From the NCBI RefSeq assembly GCF_000717275.1, contig NZ_JNYV01000002.1, positions 558,001 to 622,000 of the forward strand: a stretch of 64,000 nucleotides of DNA, in the 5' to 3' direction. The position numbers were made by a program, and so were the translations under genes. The notes beneath the pieces are model-generated. The model was not told where the DNA came from. It worked only from the letters and a program-made list of their open reading frames with translations, and did no database searches. This stretch comes from Kitasatospora arboriphila. Its GTDB lineage: Bacteria > Actinomycetota > Actinomycetes > Mycobacteriales > Mycobacteriaceae. Shown here one piece after another: positions 26,333 through 34,873 of the stretch (its first letter is position 1; every line of letters begins with the position of its first letter).

Positions 26333-27370
26333 TCAGCTGTTCAAGGCGCTGCTGTGGCGCAAGATCACGGTGCCCTGCACGAACTCGTGGGCGCACTGTG
26401 CCGCGGCGGTTTCGTCGAGAGCCAGATCCACTGCACGCCGGCCGATGTCGACCAACGACAGGGCGACTGTGGACAGGCTGGGGACATGATCGCGCAGGGT
26501 GGGGATGTCGTCGAAACCGGCCACGCAAACATCCTCGGGCACACTGAGGCCCAGCTCGCGCCATGCGGCGATGGCGCCTATCGCCATGACGTCGGTGACC
26601 GCGAAAACGCAGGGGGGCCGGCCTCGAGGACTCTGCGGACTCATTTCCAGCGCCGCCGCGAGTCGTCGTGCCGCACTGTGACCGCCGTCGCGGGAGAAAT
26701 CCCCCGACACCTCGATGATGGGGCTGAGCCCGTGCCTGCTCAGAGTGTCGACGAAGCCATTTCGGCGGTCGACCGACGTGCGGATGTTGCCCGGCCCGCC
26801 GATGATCGCGAATGTGCGATGGCCGTGCTGGTAAAGCGCCTCCGCCAATTGTCCTGACGCTGACCAATTCTCGGGCTCGACGGCTGCGCCGAACGACAGG
26901 GGCTGGCCGATCACGACAACCTTGCCGCCATTCTCGCGATAGACCGCGAACTCCTTCTCGAGGTCGCGATCCAGGTCCCCGCTTTGGCGAGACCCGGCCA
27001 GGATGATGGCGTCTGCCCGGTGGGAGATGAACGTGCTGACCGACTGGCGCTCGACATCGAAATCGCGTTCGGTGCTGGCAAGCAATACCAGCTTCCCCGC
27101 TGCCCGGGCCTGTGCCTGAACGCCCCGGACGATCGAGGAGAAGTACGGGTCGGCCACATCGTGCACCACCAGGCCGATCAACCCAGTCGACGACCGCGCC
27201 AGGGCCTGGGCCTGCGCGTTCGGGACGTAGCCCAGCTCGGCGGCGGCAGCGCGAACGCGGTCGGCAACACCCATGCCGGGCACGCGGGAGGACCCGTTGA
27301 GCACGCGCGAAGCGGTTGCCTGCGAGACGCCCGCGGCCGCCGCGACGTCTTGCAATCTGACCGCCGCCAT
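26333..27370 (-). CDS. LacI-family transcriptional regulator of the importer and catabolic operons
   Basis: 345 aa. The N-terminal helix-turn-helix and hinge are standard: RLQDVAAAAGVSQATASRVLNGSSRV, then LGYVPNAQAQALARSSTGLIGL. The rest is a periplasmic-binding-like sugar sensor domain (ending GFDDIPTLRDHVPSLSTV). ATG 27370 is chosen over the frame-opening 27496 by family alignment and aaaggg upstream. It lies between the importer operon and the divergent catabolic operon; matching operators occur at both promoters, so it probably represses both and itself until the inducer appears. Confidence 0.94.
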   Translation of the reverse strand: MAAVRLQDVAAAAGVSQATASRVLNGSSRVPGMGVADRVRAAAAELGYVPNAQAQALARSSTGLIGLVVHDVADPYFSSIVRGVQAQARAAGKLVLLASTERDFDVERQSVSTFISHRADAIILAGSRQSGDLDRDLEKEFAVYRENGGKVVVIGQPLSFGAAVEPENWSASGQLAEALYQHGHRTFAIIGGPGNIRTSVDRRNGFVDTLSRHGLSPIIEVSGDFSRDGGHSAARRLAAALEMSPQSPRGRPPCVFAVTDVMAIGAIAAWRELGLSVPEDVCVAGFDDIPTLRDHVPSLSTVALSLVDIGRRAVDLALDETAAAQCAHEFVQGTVILRHSSALNS

Positions 27371-27410
27371 CCCAACGCCCTTTCGGCTCTGAATCGGCTC
27401 GATATGCCTA

Positions 27411-27439
27411 TTGACCAATCGCTGAGAGAAGCATAGCTT
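27411..27439 (+). promoter_or_regulatory. Promoter of the catabolic operon
   Basis: -35 TTGACC (27411-27416), 17-base spacer, -10 TAGCTT (27434-27439). The LacI-type operator begins on the next base. The start codon of the first gene is at 27582, leaving a leader of about 130 bases. Confidence 0.6.
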
Positions 27440-27453
27440 GGAAAGCGCATTCC
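27440..27453. promoter_or_regulatory. LacI-type operator of the catabolic operon and lacI
   Basis: GGAAAGCGCATTCC, the exact reverse complement of the importer operator at 26263-26276, with the same GAAGCTG flank on its right. It covers the expected transcription start of the catabolic operon and lies 70 bases upstream of the divergent lacI start, so it could also give autorepression. Confidence 0.75.
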
Positions 27454-27581
27454 GAAGCTGAGTTGTGAATTCCACACGGGTGACTTTCCCGCCCACGTGT
27501 TCCCATCCATCCCTTTCAGCTCTGCCGCGCCTCGAGCCGGCCCCCGATCGAACATCGGCTGTTCAAAGAAAAGGCATTCTC

Positions 27582-28739
27582 ATGTCCACCTCAACTCGTA
27601 CCCTGCGCATCGCCATGAACGGGGTGACCGGCCGCATGGGCTATCGCCAGCACCTCATGCGATCGATACTTCCCATTCGTGACTCCGGCGGGTTGCTCCT
27701 GGCCGACGGCACCCGCCTCCAGCTCGAACCGATCCTTGTCGGGCGCAACGAGTCAAAACTTCAGGAGCTGTGCACTCTGCATGGCATCGCCGAGTACAGC
27801 ACCGACGCGTCGGCGGTCATCCATGACCCGCGCACCGACATCTACTTCGACGCCCAGGTGACGTCGCGACGGGCAGAGGCACTGGCCGCGGCGATGAAGG
27901 CGGGCAAGCACATCTACACCGAGAAGCCGACCGCCGAGACGCTCGCGCAGGCTGTCGAACTAGCCCGCACCGGGGAGAACGCCGGGGTCACCACCGGTGT
28001 CGTCCACGACAAGCTCTATCTCCCAGGGCTTGTCAAACTGCGCCGCCTCGTCGACGAGGGATTCTTCGGACGGATCCTCTCTCTCCGCGGCGAGTTCGGC
28101 TACTGGGTGTTCGAGGGCGACGGTCAACCGGCGCAGCGCCCCAGTTGGAACTACCGTGCCGAAGACGGCGGCGGCATCGTCGTGGACATGTTCTGCCACT
28201 GGAACTACGTGCTCGAGAACATCCTCGGAAAAGTCGAGTCGGTGACCGCCAGAGCGGTGACCCACATCCCTACCCGTTGGGACGAAGACGGCAACGAATA
28301 TCCCGCCACCGCAGATGATTCCGCGTACGGCATCTTCGAGATGGAGAACGGCGTCGTGGCACAGATCAACTCGTCGTGGACCGTGCGGGTTCATCGCGAT
28401 GAGCTGGTGGAGTTCCAGGTCGACGGAACCCACGGCTCAGCTGTCGCCGGACTGCGCAACTGTGTGGCCCAGCACCGGTCCCACACACCCAAACCCGTCT
28501 GGAACCCCGACCTGCCGGTGACCGAACCGTTCCGGGACCAGTGGCTCGACGTGCCTGCAAACGCCGACCTCGACAACGGCTTCAAGCTGCAATGGGAAGA
28601 GTTCTTGCGCGACGTCATCGCCGAGCGTCCGCATCGGTACGGCCTGTTGTCGGCTGCGCGGGGCGTCCAACTGGCCGAACTCGGTTTGCGGAGCTCGGCC
28701 GAGGGCCGTCGGCTGGCGGTCCCGGAGATCACGCTGTGA
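27582..28739 (+). CDS. Gfo/Idh/MocA-family oxidoreductase
   Basis: 385 aa. The N-terminal Rossmann domain starts LRIAMNGVTGRMGYRQHLMRSI and carries the family signature HIYTEKPTAETLAQAVELA near residue 110. The C-terminal half is the usual mixed sheet. Members oxidise or reduce sugars, inositols or sugar acids with NAD(P). First gene of a LacI-controlled operon; its TGA overlaps the GTG of the DUF993 gene by 4 bases. It probably performs the first oxidation of the imported or intracellular substrate, which is unidentified. Confidence 0.93.
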   Translation: MSTSTRTLRIAMNGVTGRMGYRQHLMRSILPIRDSGGLLLADGTRLQLEPILVGRNESKLQELCTLHGIAEYSTDASAVIHDPRTDIYFDAQVTSRRAEALAAAMKAGKHIYTEKPTAETLAQAVELARTGENAGVTTGVVHDKLYLPGLVKLRRLVDEGFFGRILSLRGEFGYWVFEGDGQPAQRPSWNYRAEDGGGIVVDMFCHWNYVLENILGKVESVTARAVTHIPTRWDEDGNEYPATADDSAYGIFEMENGVVAQINSSWTVRVHRDELVEFQVDGTHGSAVAGLRNCVAQHRSHTPKPVWNPDLPVTEPFRDQWLDVPANADLDNGFKLQWEEFLRDVIAERPHRYGLLSAARGVQLAELGLRSSAEGRRLAVPEITL

Positions 28740-29917
28740 CCCTCACAGACGCGCAACTGTCGATCGCCCTTCCCCGCCGTGGTGTCCATGTTCTCGCCGA
28801 ACCCGGTGTCTGGACAAAACCCACATCGCCCATCACCTCACGCAAGGTCTACGCCGCAGCCCACGTGATCCCACGAGCGACGGCAGACAACACACCCGGC
28901 GCGCCCGCCGACATCGATTGGGACGCCACACTGGCCTACCGGCACGAACTGTGGTCGTACGGGCTAGGCGTCGCCGATGCGATGGACACCGCGCAACGGG
29001 GGATGGGTCTTGACTGGGCGGCGACCGCCGAGTTGATCCGACGATCGGGAGCCGAGTCGAAAGCCGCCGGGGGGATGCTCGCGTGCGGCGCGGGCACCGA
29101 CCAGCTCGACATCGACACGCTCCCATCGGGAGCCGCCGGTCTCACAGCGGTCCTCGATGCGTACCGCGAACAGATTGCGGTGGTCGGCGAGTCGGGCGCC
29201 ACGATCATCATCATGGCGTCGCGAGCGCTGGCTCGGGTGGCACAGTCGCCCGACGACTATGTGGCCGTGTACTCCACTTTGCTGGCCGAGGTCGATCGGC
29301 CGGTGATACTGCACTGGCTCGGAACAATGTTCGATCCCGCGCTGCAGGGTTATTGGGGCAGCGACGACCTCGAGCGAGCGACGGCTGTGTTCCGCGATTT
29401 GATCGAGGCCAACAGCTCCAAGGTCGACGGTGTGAAGGTCTCCCTACTTGATGCACAGCACGAGATCGCGCTTCGACGCGCGCTACCGCCGAACGTGCGG
29501 ATGTATACCGGTGACGACTTCAACTATCCCGAGTTGATCATCGGTGATGAACGCGGCCATTCCGACGCGCTCCTCGGCATTTTCGCGGGCATATACCCCG
29601 CGGCGTCCACCGCCCTGCAGGAGCTAGATCGCGGGAATGTCGCACGTGCGGAGCAGATCTTGCAGTCCACCCAGCAACTCGGCCGCCACATCTTCGCCGC
29701 CCCCACCTATTACTACAAGACCGGGATCGCGTTCCTGTCGTGGCTGCGCGGCAGACAGTCCGGGTTCTCCATGGTGGGCGGGCTCGCCTCAGGCAGGAAT
29801 GTGGAGCATCTGACGACCCTGTTCGTACTGGCGGACAAAGCCGGCTTGCTGACCGATCCCGAGCTGGCAGTTCAACGAATGGGTCTGTACCTCGAACTGA
29901 ACGGAGTCCGATTGTGA
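28736..29917 (+). CDS. DUF993 protein, dihydrodipicolinate-synthase-like aldolase
   Basis: 393 aa from GTG 28736, which overlaps the upstream stop by 4 bases. It looks like a remote TIM-barrel aldolase of the dihydrodipicolinate synthase group: Lys234 in VDGVKVSLLD occupies the position expected of the Schiff-base Lys, and MYTGDDFNYPELI follows as the GDD-type strand. Several Tyr residues (TYYYKTG) lie near the C-terminus. DUF993 has no established reaction that I know. The operon context suggests it cleaves a keto-sugar intermediate. Confidence 0.9.
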   Translation: MTLTDAQLSIALPRRGVHVLAEPGVWTKPTSPITSRKVYAAAHVIPRATADNTPGAPADIDWDATLAYRHELWSYGLGVADAMDTAQRGMGLDWAATAELIRRSGAESKAAGGMLACGAGTDQLDIDTLPSGAAGLTAVLDAYREQIAVVGESGATIIIMASRALARVAQSPDDYVAVYSTLLAEVDRPVILHWLGTMFDPALQGYWGSDDLERATAVFRDLIEANSSKVDGVKVSLLDAQHEIALRRALPPNVRMYTGDDFNYPELIIGDERGHSDALLGIFAGIYPAASTALQELDRGNVARAEQILQSTQQLGRHIFAAPTYYYKTGIAFLSWLRGRQSGFSMVGGLASGRNVEHLTTLFVLADKAGLLTDPELAVQRMGLYLELNGVRL

Positions 29918-30780
29918 CGACCACAGCTGTTGAGACGTCGCCCTACGACCTAGACAATCCCTACGCGACACTGTCTTTGAACACCAAGACCGTCAACTCT
30001 TGGAGTTTGACAGACGCTGTCACCGGCGCGGCCCGTGCGGGTCTCGGTGCGGTCGGTCTCTGGCGAGACCGGGTGCAGGAGGTCGGCGTCACGTCTGCGG
30101 CAAAACAGGTGACGGATGCGGGTCTGCGGGTGTCGAGTCTGTGCCGCGGAGGTTTCATGACCGGCCTGCACGACGACGGTCTCGACGACAACCGTCGTGC
30201 GCTCGACGAGGCCGCCGAACTCGGGGCCCCCGAGCTGGTGATGGTGATGGGTGGTCTTCCGGACCGCGATCTCATCGGGGCACGCGCGCGGGTGGAAGAC
30301 CGTTTGGCTCAGCTTGTCCCCTACGCGATCGACCGCGGTGTCCGCATCGCGCTCGAGCCCCTACATCCCATGTTTGCTGCCGACAGGGCGGTGATCTCCA
30401 CTCTGGGACAGGCGCTGTCGATGGCATCACCACACCCGGTCGAAGCCGTGGGCGTTGTTGTCGACACCTTCCATGTCTGGTGGGATCCGGAGTTGTACAG
30501 GAAGATCCGGCAGGCCGGGGAAGAGGGCAGGATCAGTTCCTACCAGGTGTGTGACTGGTTGGTGCCGATGGAAACCGACCCGCTGTTGTCGCGCGGAATG
30601 ATGGGTGACGGTGTCATCGATTTCGACACCATCGGAACGTGGGTGCGAGCGGCCGGCTACCGGGGTGATGTCGAAGTGGAGATCTTCAACGAGAAAGTGT
30701 GGTCCACCGACGGCCACCAGGTGATCGAGGCCATGAAGCAGCGGTACCGCGACGTCGTCCTGCCCCCGCTGGCGGGATGA
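29914..30780 (+). CDS. Sugar phosphate isomerase/epimerase-type TIM-barrel protein
   Basis: 288 aa from GTG 29914, overlapping the DUF993 stop by 4 bases. The AP-endonuclease-2-like TIM barrel is visible, with metal-ligand candidates in RIALEPLHPMF (Glu), VVVDTFHVWWDPEL (Asp, His) and DVEVEIFNEKVW (Glu). This fold includes hydroxypyruvate, xylose and inosose isomerases or dehydratases. The final TGA overlaps the ATG of the glycerate kinase. Predicted role: isomerise or dehydrate the oxidised intermediate. Confidence 0.9.
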   Translation: MTTTAVETSPYDLDNPYATLSLNTKTVNSWSLTDAVTGAARAGLGAVGLWRDRVQEVGVTSAAKQVTDAGLRVSSLCRGGFMTGLHDDGLDDNRRALDEAAELGAPELVMVMGGLPDRDLIGARARVEDRLAQLVPYAIDRGVRIALEPLHPMFAADRAVISTLGQALSMASPHPVEAVGVVVDTFHVWWDPELYRKIRQAGEEGRISSYQVCDWLVPMETDPLLSRGMMGDGVIDFDTIGTWVRAAGYRGDVEVEIFNEKVWSTDGHQVIEAMKQRYRDVVLPPLAG

Positions 30781-31880
30781 GAGTTCTGTTCGCACCCGAC
30801 TCGTTCAAGGGATCTCTCGGCGCGGTGGAGGTCGCGCAGGCCTTGAGCAGAGGTTGGGCCCGGGCACGCCCGGGTGACGAACTCGTCCTCATGCCACAGG
30901 CTGACGGCGGTGAGGGAACGCTGGCGGTGGTCGCCCAAGCGGTCGGAGATGTCACGTGGTGCGCCCACGACACCGCAACCGGTCCGCACGGGCGTCCGGT
31001 GTCAGCCCGCTGGCTGAACATGCCTGACGGTCGCGCTGTGGTGGAGCTCGCCGAGTCGTCGGGAATCGCCTACCTCGATCGGCTCGACCCACTCGGCGCG
31101 ACGTCTCGCGGCCTCGGCGAGGTGATCCGGCGCGCCGACTGTTCGAGACTGACTGTGGCGCTGGGCGGTTCAGCCTCAACCGACGGAGGATTGGGTGTTC
31201 TACGTGCGCTGGGCCTCGAAGTCTTCGACGGGGCAGGCAGGCCGGTTCCCGAAGGCGGGGCGGGTCTCCAAGTCGCCGCACGTGTCGACACCTCCTCGTT
31301 GCTCAGTCCACCGGCCGACGTCGAGCTGCTCGTGGACACCTCTGCCGTGCTGTTCGGTCCGATGGGAGCGGCGAGCGTGTTCGGACCCCAGAAAGGTGCC
31401 GACGCACGGACAATCGAGAAGCTGGACCGGGGACTGCGTCGATGGGTGGATCTGCTGGGCGACGCCGGTCTGGCTGCCGATCCGACAATGCCCGGAACGG
31501 GCGCGGCAGGGGGCATCGCATTCGGCCTGACCGCGGCGTGGGGTGCACGGATCACCCCAGGCGCAGCGCGGGTGTGCGACCTGACCGGCCTCACGTCGGC
31601 CGCACCGACAGCGGATCTGATCATCACGGGCGAGGGCAGGTTCGACCACACATCGCTCACCGGCAAGATCGTTGGGCACATCGTCTCCCTTGCCGCTCGA
31701 AGCCACGTCTCGGTGATAGTGATTGCCGGCCAGGTCGGCGCGGGCATCGACGTGCCGACCTATTCGCTGACGGAAATGGCAGGTTCCACAACGCAAGCGA
31801 TGGAGGCCCCGTCGTACTGGCTGACCGAAATCGGACGACGAGCTGCTGAACGCGCGGGCGGACTCGGGCACCAGGTGTGA
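30777..31880 (+). CDS. Glycerate kinase
   Basis: 367 aa, the normal size of the GlxK/GckA family. It opens MRVLFAPDSFKGSLGAVEVAQA, the typical N-terminus; ADGGEGTL, TVALGGSASTDGGLGVL and LIITGEGRFDHTS are family blocks. It phosphorylates glycerate with ATP, giving 2-phosphoglycerate in this family. Last gene of the operon, joined by an ATGA overlap. Its presence implies the pathway yields glycerate; no tartronate-semialdehyde or hydroxypyruvate reductase is encoded beside it. Confidence 0.93.
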   Translation: MRVLFAPDSFKGSLGAVEVAQALSRGWARARPGDELVLMPQADGGEGTLAVVAQAVGDVTWCAHDTATGPHGRPVSARWLNMPDGRAVVELAESSGIAYLDRLDPLGATSRGLGEVIRRADCSRLTVALGGSASTDGGLGVLRALGLEVFDGAGRPVPEGGAGLQVAARVDTSSLLSPPADVELLVDTSAVLFGPMGAASVFGPQKGADARTIEKLDRGLRRWVDLLGDAGLAADPTMPGTGAAGGIAFGLTAAWGARITPGAARVCDLTGLTSAAPTADLIITGEGRFDHTSLTGKIVGHIVSLAARSHVSVIVIAGQVGAGIDVPTYSLTEMAGSTTQAMEAPSYWLTEIGRRAAERAGGLGHQV

Positions 31881-31904
31881 CCCGACTCGACGAGTGTCGC
31901 TCGT

Positions 31905-32663
31905 TCATCGTCCTGTCACGAGCAGCCCTCTCGCAACCAATTCGGTCGTCACCACCATTGCGCAGGAACTCACGGCGAGAATCGAGATGAGAACGAACAG
32001 CTGCATCACCGCGGCGTCGGTGGTGGATGCGCCGCCGAGCACCATTCCCACGAACGCGCCGGGAATGGTGACCAACCCGACCGTCCGGGTCTGGTCGAGC
32101 GCAGGGACCAGGGCCGTGGACGCAGCGGTGCGGCAGATCTCCATGCGCGCCTGATGATTCGACAGCCCGAGCGACATCGCGGCCTCCACCTCACCGCGTC
32201 GCGACGTCAGTTCGTCGAGCGCCCGACGACCCGTCAACGAGGTGGTGTTCATCGCGCCGCCGATCATGATGCCGGCGCTGGGTATCAGCGCGAGACCAGT
32301 TGCGGGTAGCACGCCCACGACAATCAATGCGGTCACCACCACAACTGATGGTGCGGCGACCGGCAACAGTAGTCGGGCGGTCTCGGACACCGTCGGACGA
32401 CGGCCGATCACCCGGCCCGCCGCCGTCCAGGCGGCGACCAGAGCCATGAGCACAACGAACCCGGCGGAAAGCCAGATGTGGCGGATCAGAAGCCCGAGCA
32501 CCACCGCCAGCAGACCGAGCTGAATGACCGCGCGCACCGACGACCAGGCCACGGCGCGTTCGTGTCCGGTGCGGCCCAGATAAGTGACCGCGACCGCCAC
32601 GACGGCCAGCAGCACCACAGCGACGGCCAGCGCCGGCCCGATTCGGACGACCGTGTCGGACAA
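31905..32663 (-). CDS. FetB/YbbM-family (UPF0014) ABC permease
   Basis: 252 aa from TTG 32663, chosen because aggagg lies 9 bases upstream and the family N-terminus falls here; the long frame upstream to 33176 is shadow. Six to seven hydrophobic helices and the conserved blocks AVIQLGLLAVVLGLLI, IPSAGIMIGGAMN, EAAMSLGLSNHQA and LVTIPGAFVGMVLGG are those of FetB, an iron-homeostasis exporter subunit in E. coli. The usual partner ATPase FetA is not adjacent on this strand; the divergent ATPase at 32758 is of another type. Confidence 0.88.
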   Translation of the reverse strand: MSDTVVRIGPALAVAVVLLAVVAVAVTYLGRTGHERAVAWSSVRAVIQLGLLAVVLGLLIRHIWLSAGFVVLMALVAAWTAAGRVIGRRPTVSETARLLLPVAAPSVVVVTALIVVGVLPATGLALIPSAGIMIGGAMNTTSLTGRRALDELTSRRGEVEAAMSLGLSNHQARMEICRTAASTALVPALDQTRTVGLVTIPGAFVGMVLGGASTTDAAVMQLFVLISILAVSSCAMVVTTELVARGLLVTGR

Positions 32664-32757
32664 CGGGATCGACCTCCTGTCCAGATGACATCTGTCATGC
32701 CGATCTCGTGACATTAGCCGTGGGTGACGGACCGCGGTGGCCCGCAGGCTGTAAACC

Positions 32758-33683
32758 ATGAACACAACGGCGCTCGAACTGAGCAGATTGACAAAGACAT
32801 TCGACTCGGCGGGCGGGCCTGTGCGCGCCGTGGACGGCATCGATCTCCGTATCGCGGCGGGCGAGATGGTCGCGTTTCTGGGGCCCAATGGCGCAGGCAA
32901 GACCACAACAATCGACATGATGCTGGGACTCTCGACACCCGACTCGGGAACAGTCAGCATCTTCGGCCAGAACCCGGTGACGGCCGCCGGCGCCGGACGA
33001 ATCGCTGCGGTGATGCAGACCGGGGGACTGCTTCCCGACTTCACCGTGGCCGAGACCGTCCGCATCGTCGCGGAACGTTCCGCGACGCTGCCGCGGCCGC
33101 GGAGGTCATCGAGCGCGCACAGCTGACCGGGATCGCGGACCGCAAGGTCTCGAAATGCTCTGGTGGCGAACAGCAACGACTAAAGTTTGCGCTCGCCCTG
33201 CTTCCCGACCCGGATCTCATCGTGCTGGACGAACCGACGGCAGGCATGGACGTGGAGTCTCGACGATCCTTCTGGGCGACGATGCGCGCTGATGCCCGCC
33301 GGGGCCGCACCGTGGTGTTCGCCACGCACTATCTCGAGGAAGCGGATGCTTTCGCCGACCGCATCGTGATGGTGGCCAAGGGGCTCATAGTCGCGGACGG
33401 TTCGGTTGCGAGTATTCGCGCGCAGGCCAGTGGACGCAGCGTCTCGGCGTTGATGTCGCCGAGCGATGTGGCCCGGACGCAGGCCGCGTTCGGAGATCTC
33501 GCCGAGGTCGGCGAGCGGGGCGGACGGACCATTCTTCGCACTGACGAGTCAGATGACCTGGCGCGCTTCCTTCTCACGCAGACAGGTGCGCGCAATGTCG
33601 AAATCGGCTCGCGCAACCTCGAGGACGCGTTTGTCGCACTCACCTCCGACCACGGCCGAACCCCCGAAAGGATCACCCTGTGA
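32758..33683 (+). pseudogene. ABC exporter ATP-binding protein (DrrA/CcmA type) with an internal frameshift
   Basis: The first frame (ATG 32758) holds Walker A GPNGAGKTTTIDMML and the Q-loop MQTGG but runs off into RSATLPRPRRSS and stops at 33126. The overlapping second frame continues the family sequence: FRDAAAAAEVIERAQLTG, signature CSGGEQQR, Walker B LIVLDEPTAGMD and the His switch FATHYLEE, to the stop at 33683. Restoring one base between 33076 and 33077 (GAAC-GTTC to GAACTGTTC) gives the smooth reading VAELFRDAA. As given, no complete ATPase is made. The stop overlaps the permease start by 4 bases, so the unit looks like an otherwise maintained exporter operon. Confidence 0.87.
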
Positions 33684-34471
33684 CCACCCTGACCGACACT
33701 CACACCGCGTCGCCCCTCCGGGGCTTTTCGACCACGTACATACGCCTCGACCTGCGGCGGGTGCTGCGCAACCGGCGGGCGATGATCTTCACCCTGGCCA
33801 TCCCGACGCTGATGTACCTGATGTTCGGCGCCGCGTCCGACTACGGCAGCGACAGCATCGGCAGCGCCGACACCGCGGCGTACGTGATGGTCCACATGGC
33901 GATCTATGGGGCAATTCTCGCCACGACGACCACTGCCGCCTCGGTGGCCCTGGAGCAACAGGCCGGATGGACCCGCACTCTGCGCATGACGCCACTGACC
34001 CCGCTGGGTTACGTGACGACGAAGGTGGTGGTGGCGCTTGCGGTCGCTGCCATGCCGCTGGCGCTGTTGTCGGTGGTGGGGTTCGCGACCGGGGCCGGCG
34101 CGCCGGTGGGCGAGTGGGTGGGGTGCATGGTGCTCGGTTGGCTCGGGTCGGGTTTGTTCGCCGCGTTTGGGCTGGCGGTGGGCAGTGCAATGCGCTCGGA
34201 CGCGGCGACCCAGGTGCTCGGCGGCATGCTGACGTTGCTGGCGTTCGCGGGCAATCTTTTCGTCCCGCTCAAAGGTGCGATGCTGACGTTCTCGATGTTC
34301 ACCCCCATGTTCGGGGTCAGCACGCTGGCCGGTTATCCGATGACCCACGGCGAGACCGCCTACGACGAACACATTCCACTGTGGGTCTGCGTGCTCAACG
34401 TCGCGGTGTGGGCCGTCGTCTTCGGCTTCGCTGCTGTTCACTGTTACCGCCGGAGCACGGTCCGTCAGTGA
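33680..34471 (+). CDS. ABC-2-type exporter permease
   Basis: 263 aa from GTG 33680, overlapping the ATPase stop by 4 bases. Six hydrophobic helices with the ABC-2 layout: a cytosolic N-terminus, a first helix after RNRRAMIFTLAIPTLMYLMFG, and a terminal helix near WAVVFGFAAVHC. It would pair with the upstream ATPase to export a drug, lipid or peptide. Located before a NarL-type two-component system, an arrangement like Bacillus yvfRS-yvfTU and desKR loci. Confidence 0.92.
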   Translation: MTTLTDTHTASPLRGFSTTYIRLDLRRVLRNRRAMIFTLAIPTLMYLMFGAASDYGSDSIGSADTAAYVMVHMAIYGAILATTTTAASVALEQQAGWTRTLRMTPLTPLGYVTTKVVVALAVAAMPLALLSVVGFATGAGAPVGEWVGCMVLGWLGSGLFAAFGLAVGSAMRSDAATQVLGGMLTLLAFAGNLFVPLKGAMLTFSMFTPMFGVSTLAGYPMTHGETAYDEHIPLWVCVLNVAVWAVVFGFAAVHCYRRSTVRQ

Positions 34472-34516
34472 GTAGTTTGATGAGGACATCGTCTGTGCAC
34501 AGAAACCGGAGAGAAC

Positions 34517-34813
34517 ATGTCTTTGACTGCCCTGCTCGAAGTGACATTCAAGGCCGAAGCGTTGTCGGACGCCAAGGAGCTCATGGCGAAGGTTCTCACC
34601 GAGACCCGGGCCTTCGACGGGTGCGAGAGTGTCGAGGTACTCGTCGACAGCGCGGACCCGAATCACTGGATGATCCTCGAACGCTGGGAATCGGAGAAGC
34701 ACGATGCGGCGTACCGCGAGTTCCGCGCCGGACCGGGTGCCATCACCGAGCTCGGCCCACTGCTTGCCGGCGCTCCCGGCCTGACGAAGTACGAGACCGA
34801 CACCAGCGTGTAG
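34517..34813 (+). CDS. ABM-superfamily (antibiotic biosynthesis monooxygenase-like) protein
   Basis: 98 aa, a single dimeric alpha/beta-barrel domain (LTALLEVTFKAEA, VLVDSADPNHWMILERWESEKHDAAYREF). Such proteins oxidise quinols or small aromatics without cofactor, or act as small-molecule scavengers. ggagagaac directly precedes ATG 34517. It lies 45 bases after the exporter permease on the same strand and may ride in the same transcript. Confidence 0.88.
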   Translation: MSLTALLEVTFKAEALSDAKELMAKVLTETRAFDGCESVEVLVDSADPNHWMILERWESEKHDAAYREFRAGPGAITELGPLLAGAPGLTKYETDTSV

Positions 34814-34873
34814 CCCGCGGTCGGCGCCGATCGATGGTGGACATCGAAAACGGAAACGTGTTCTAGTTCTCCG

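Noticed and set aside
33060..33126. Programmed frameshift in the ABC ATPase
   Set aside because: No slippery sequence or downstream structure was evident, and a single missing base restores the family sequence exactly.
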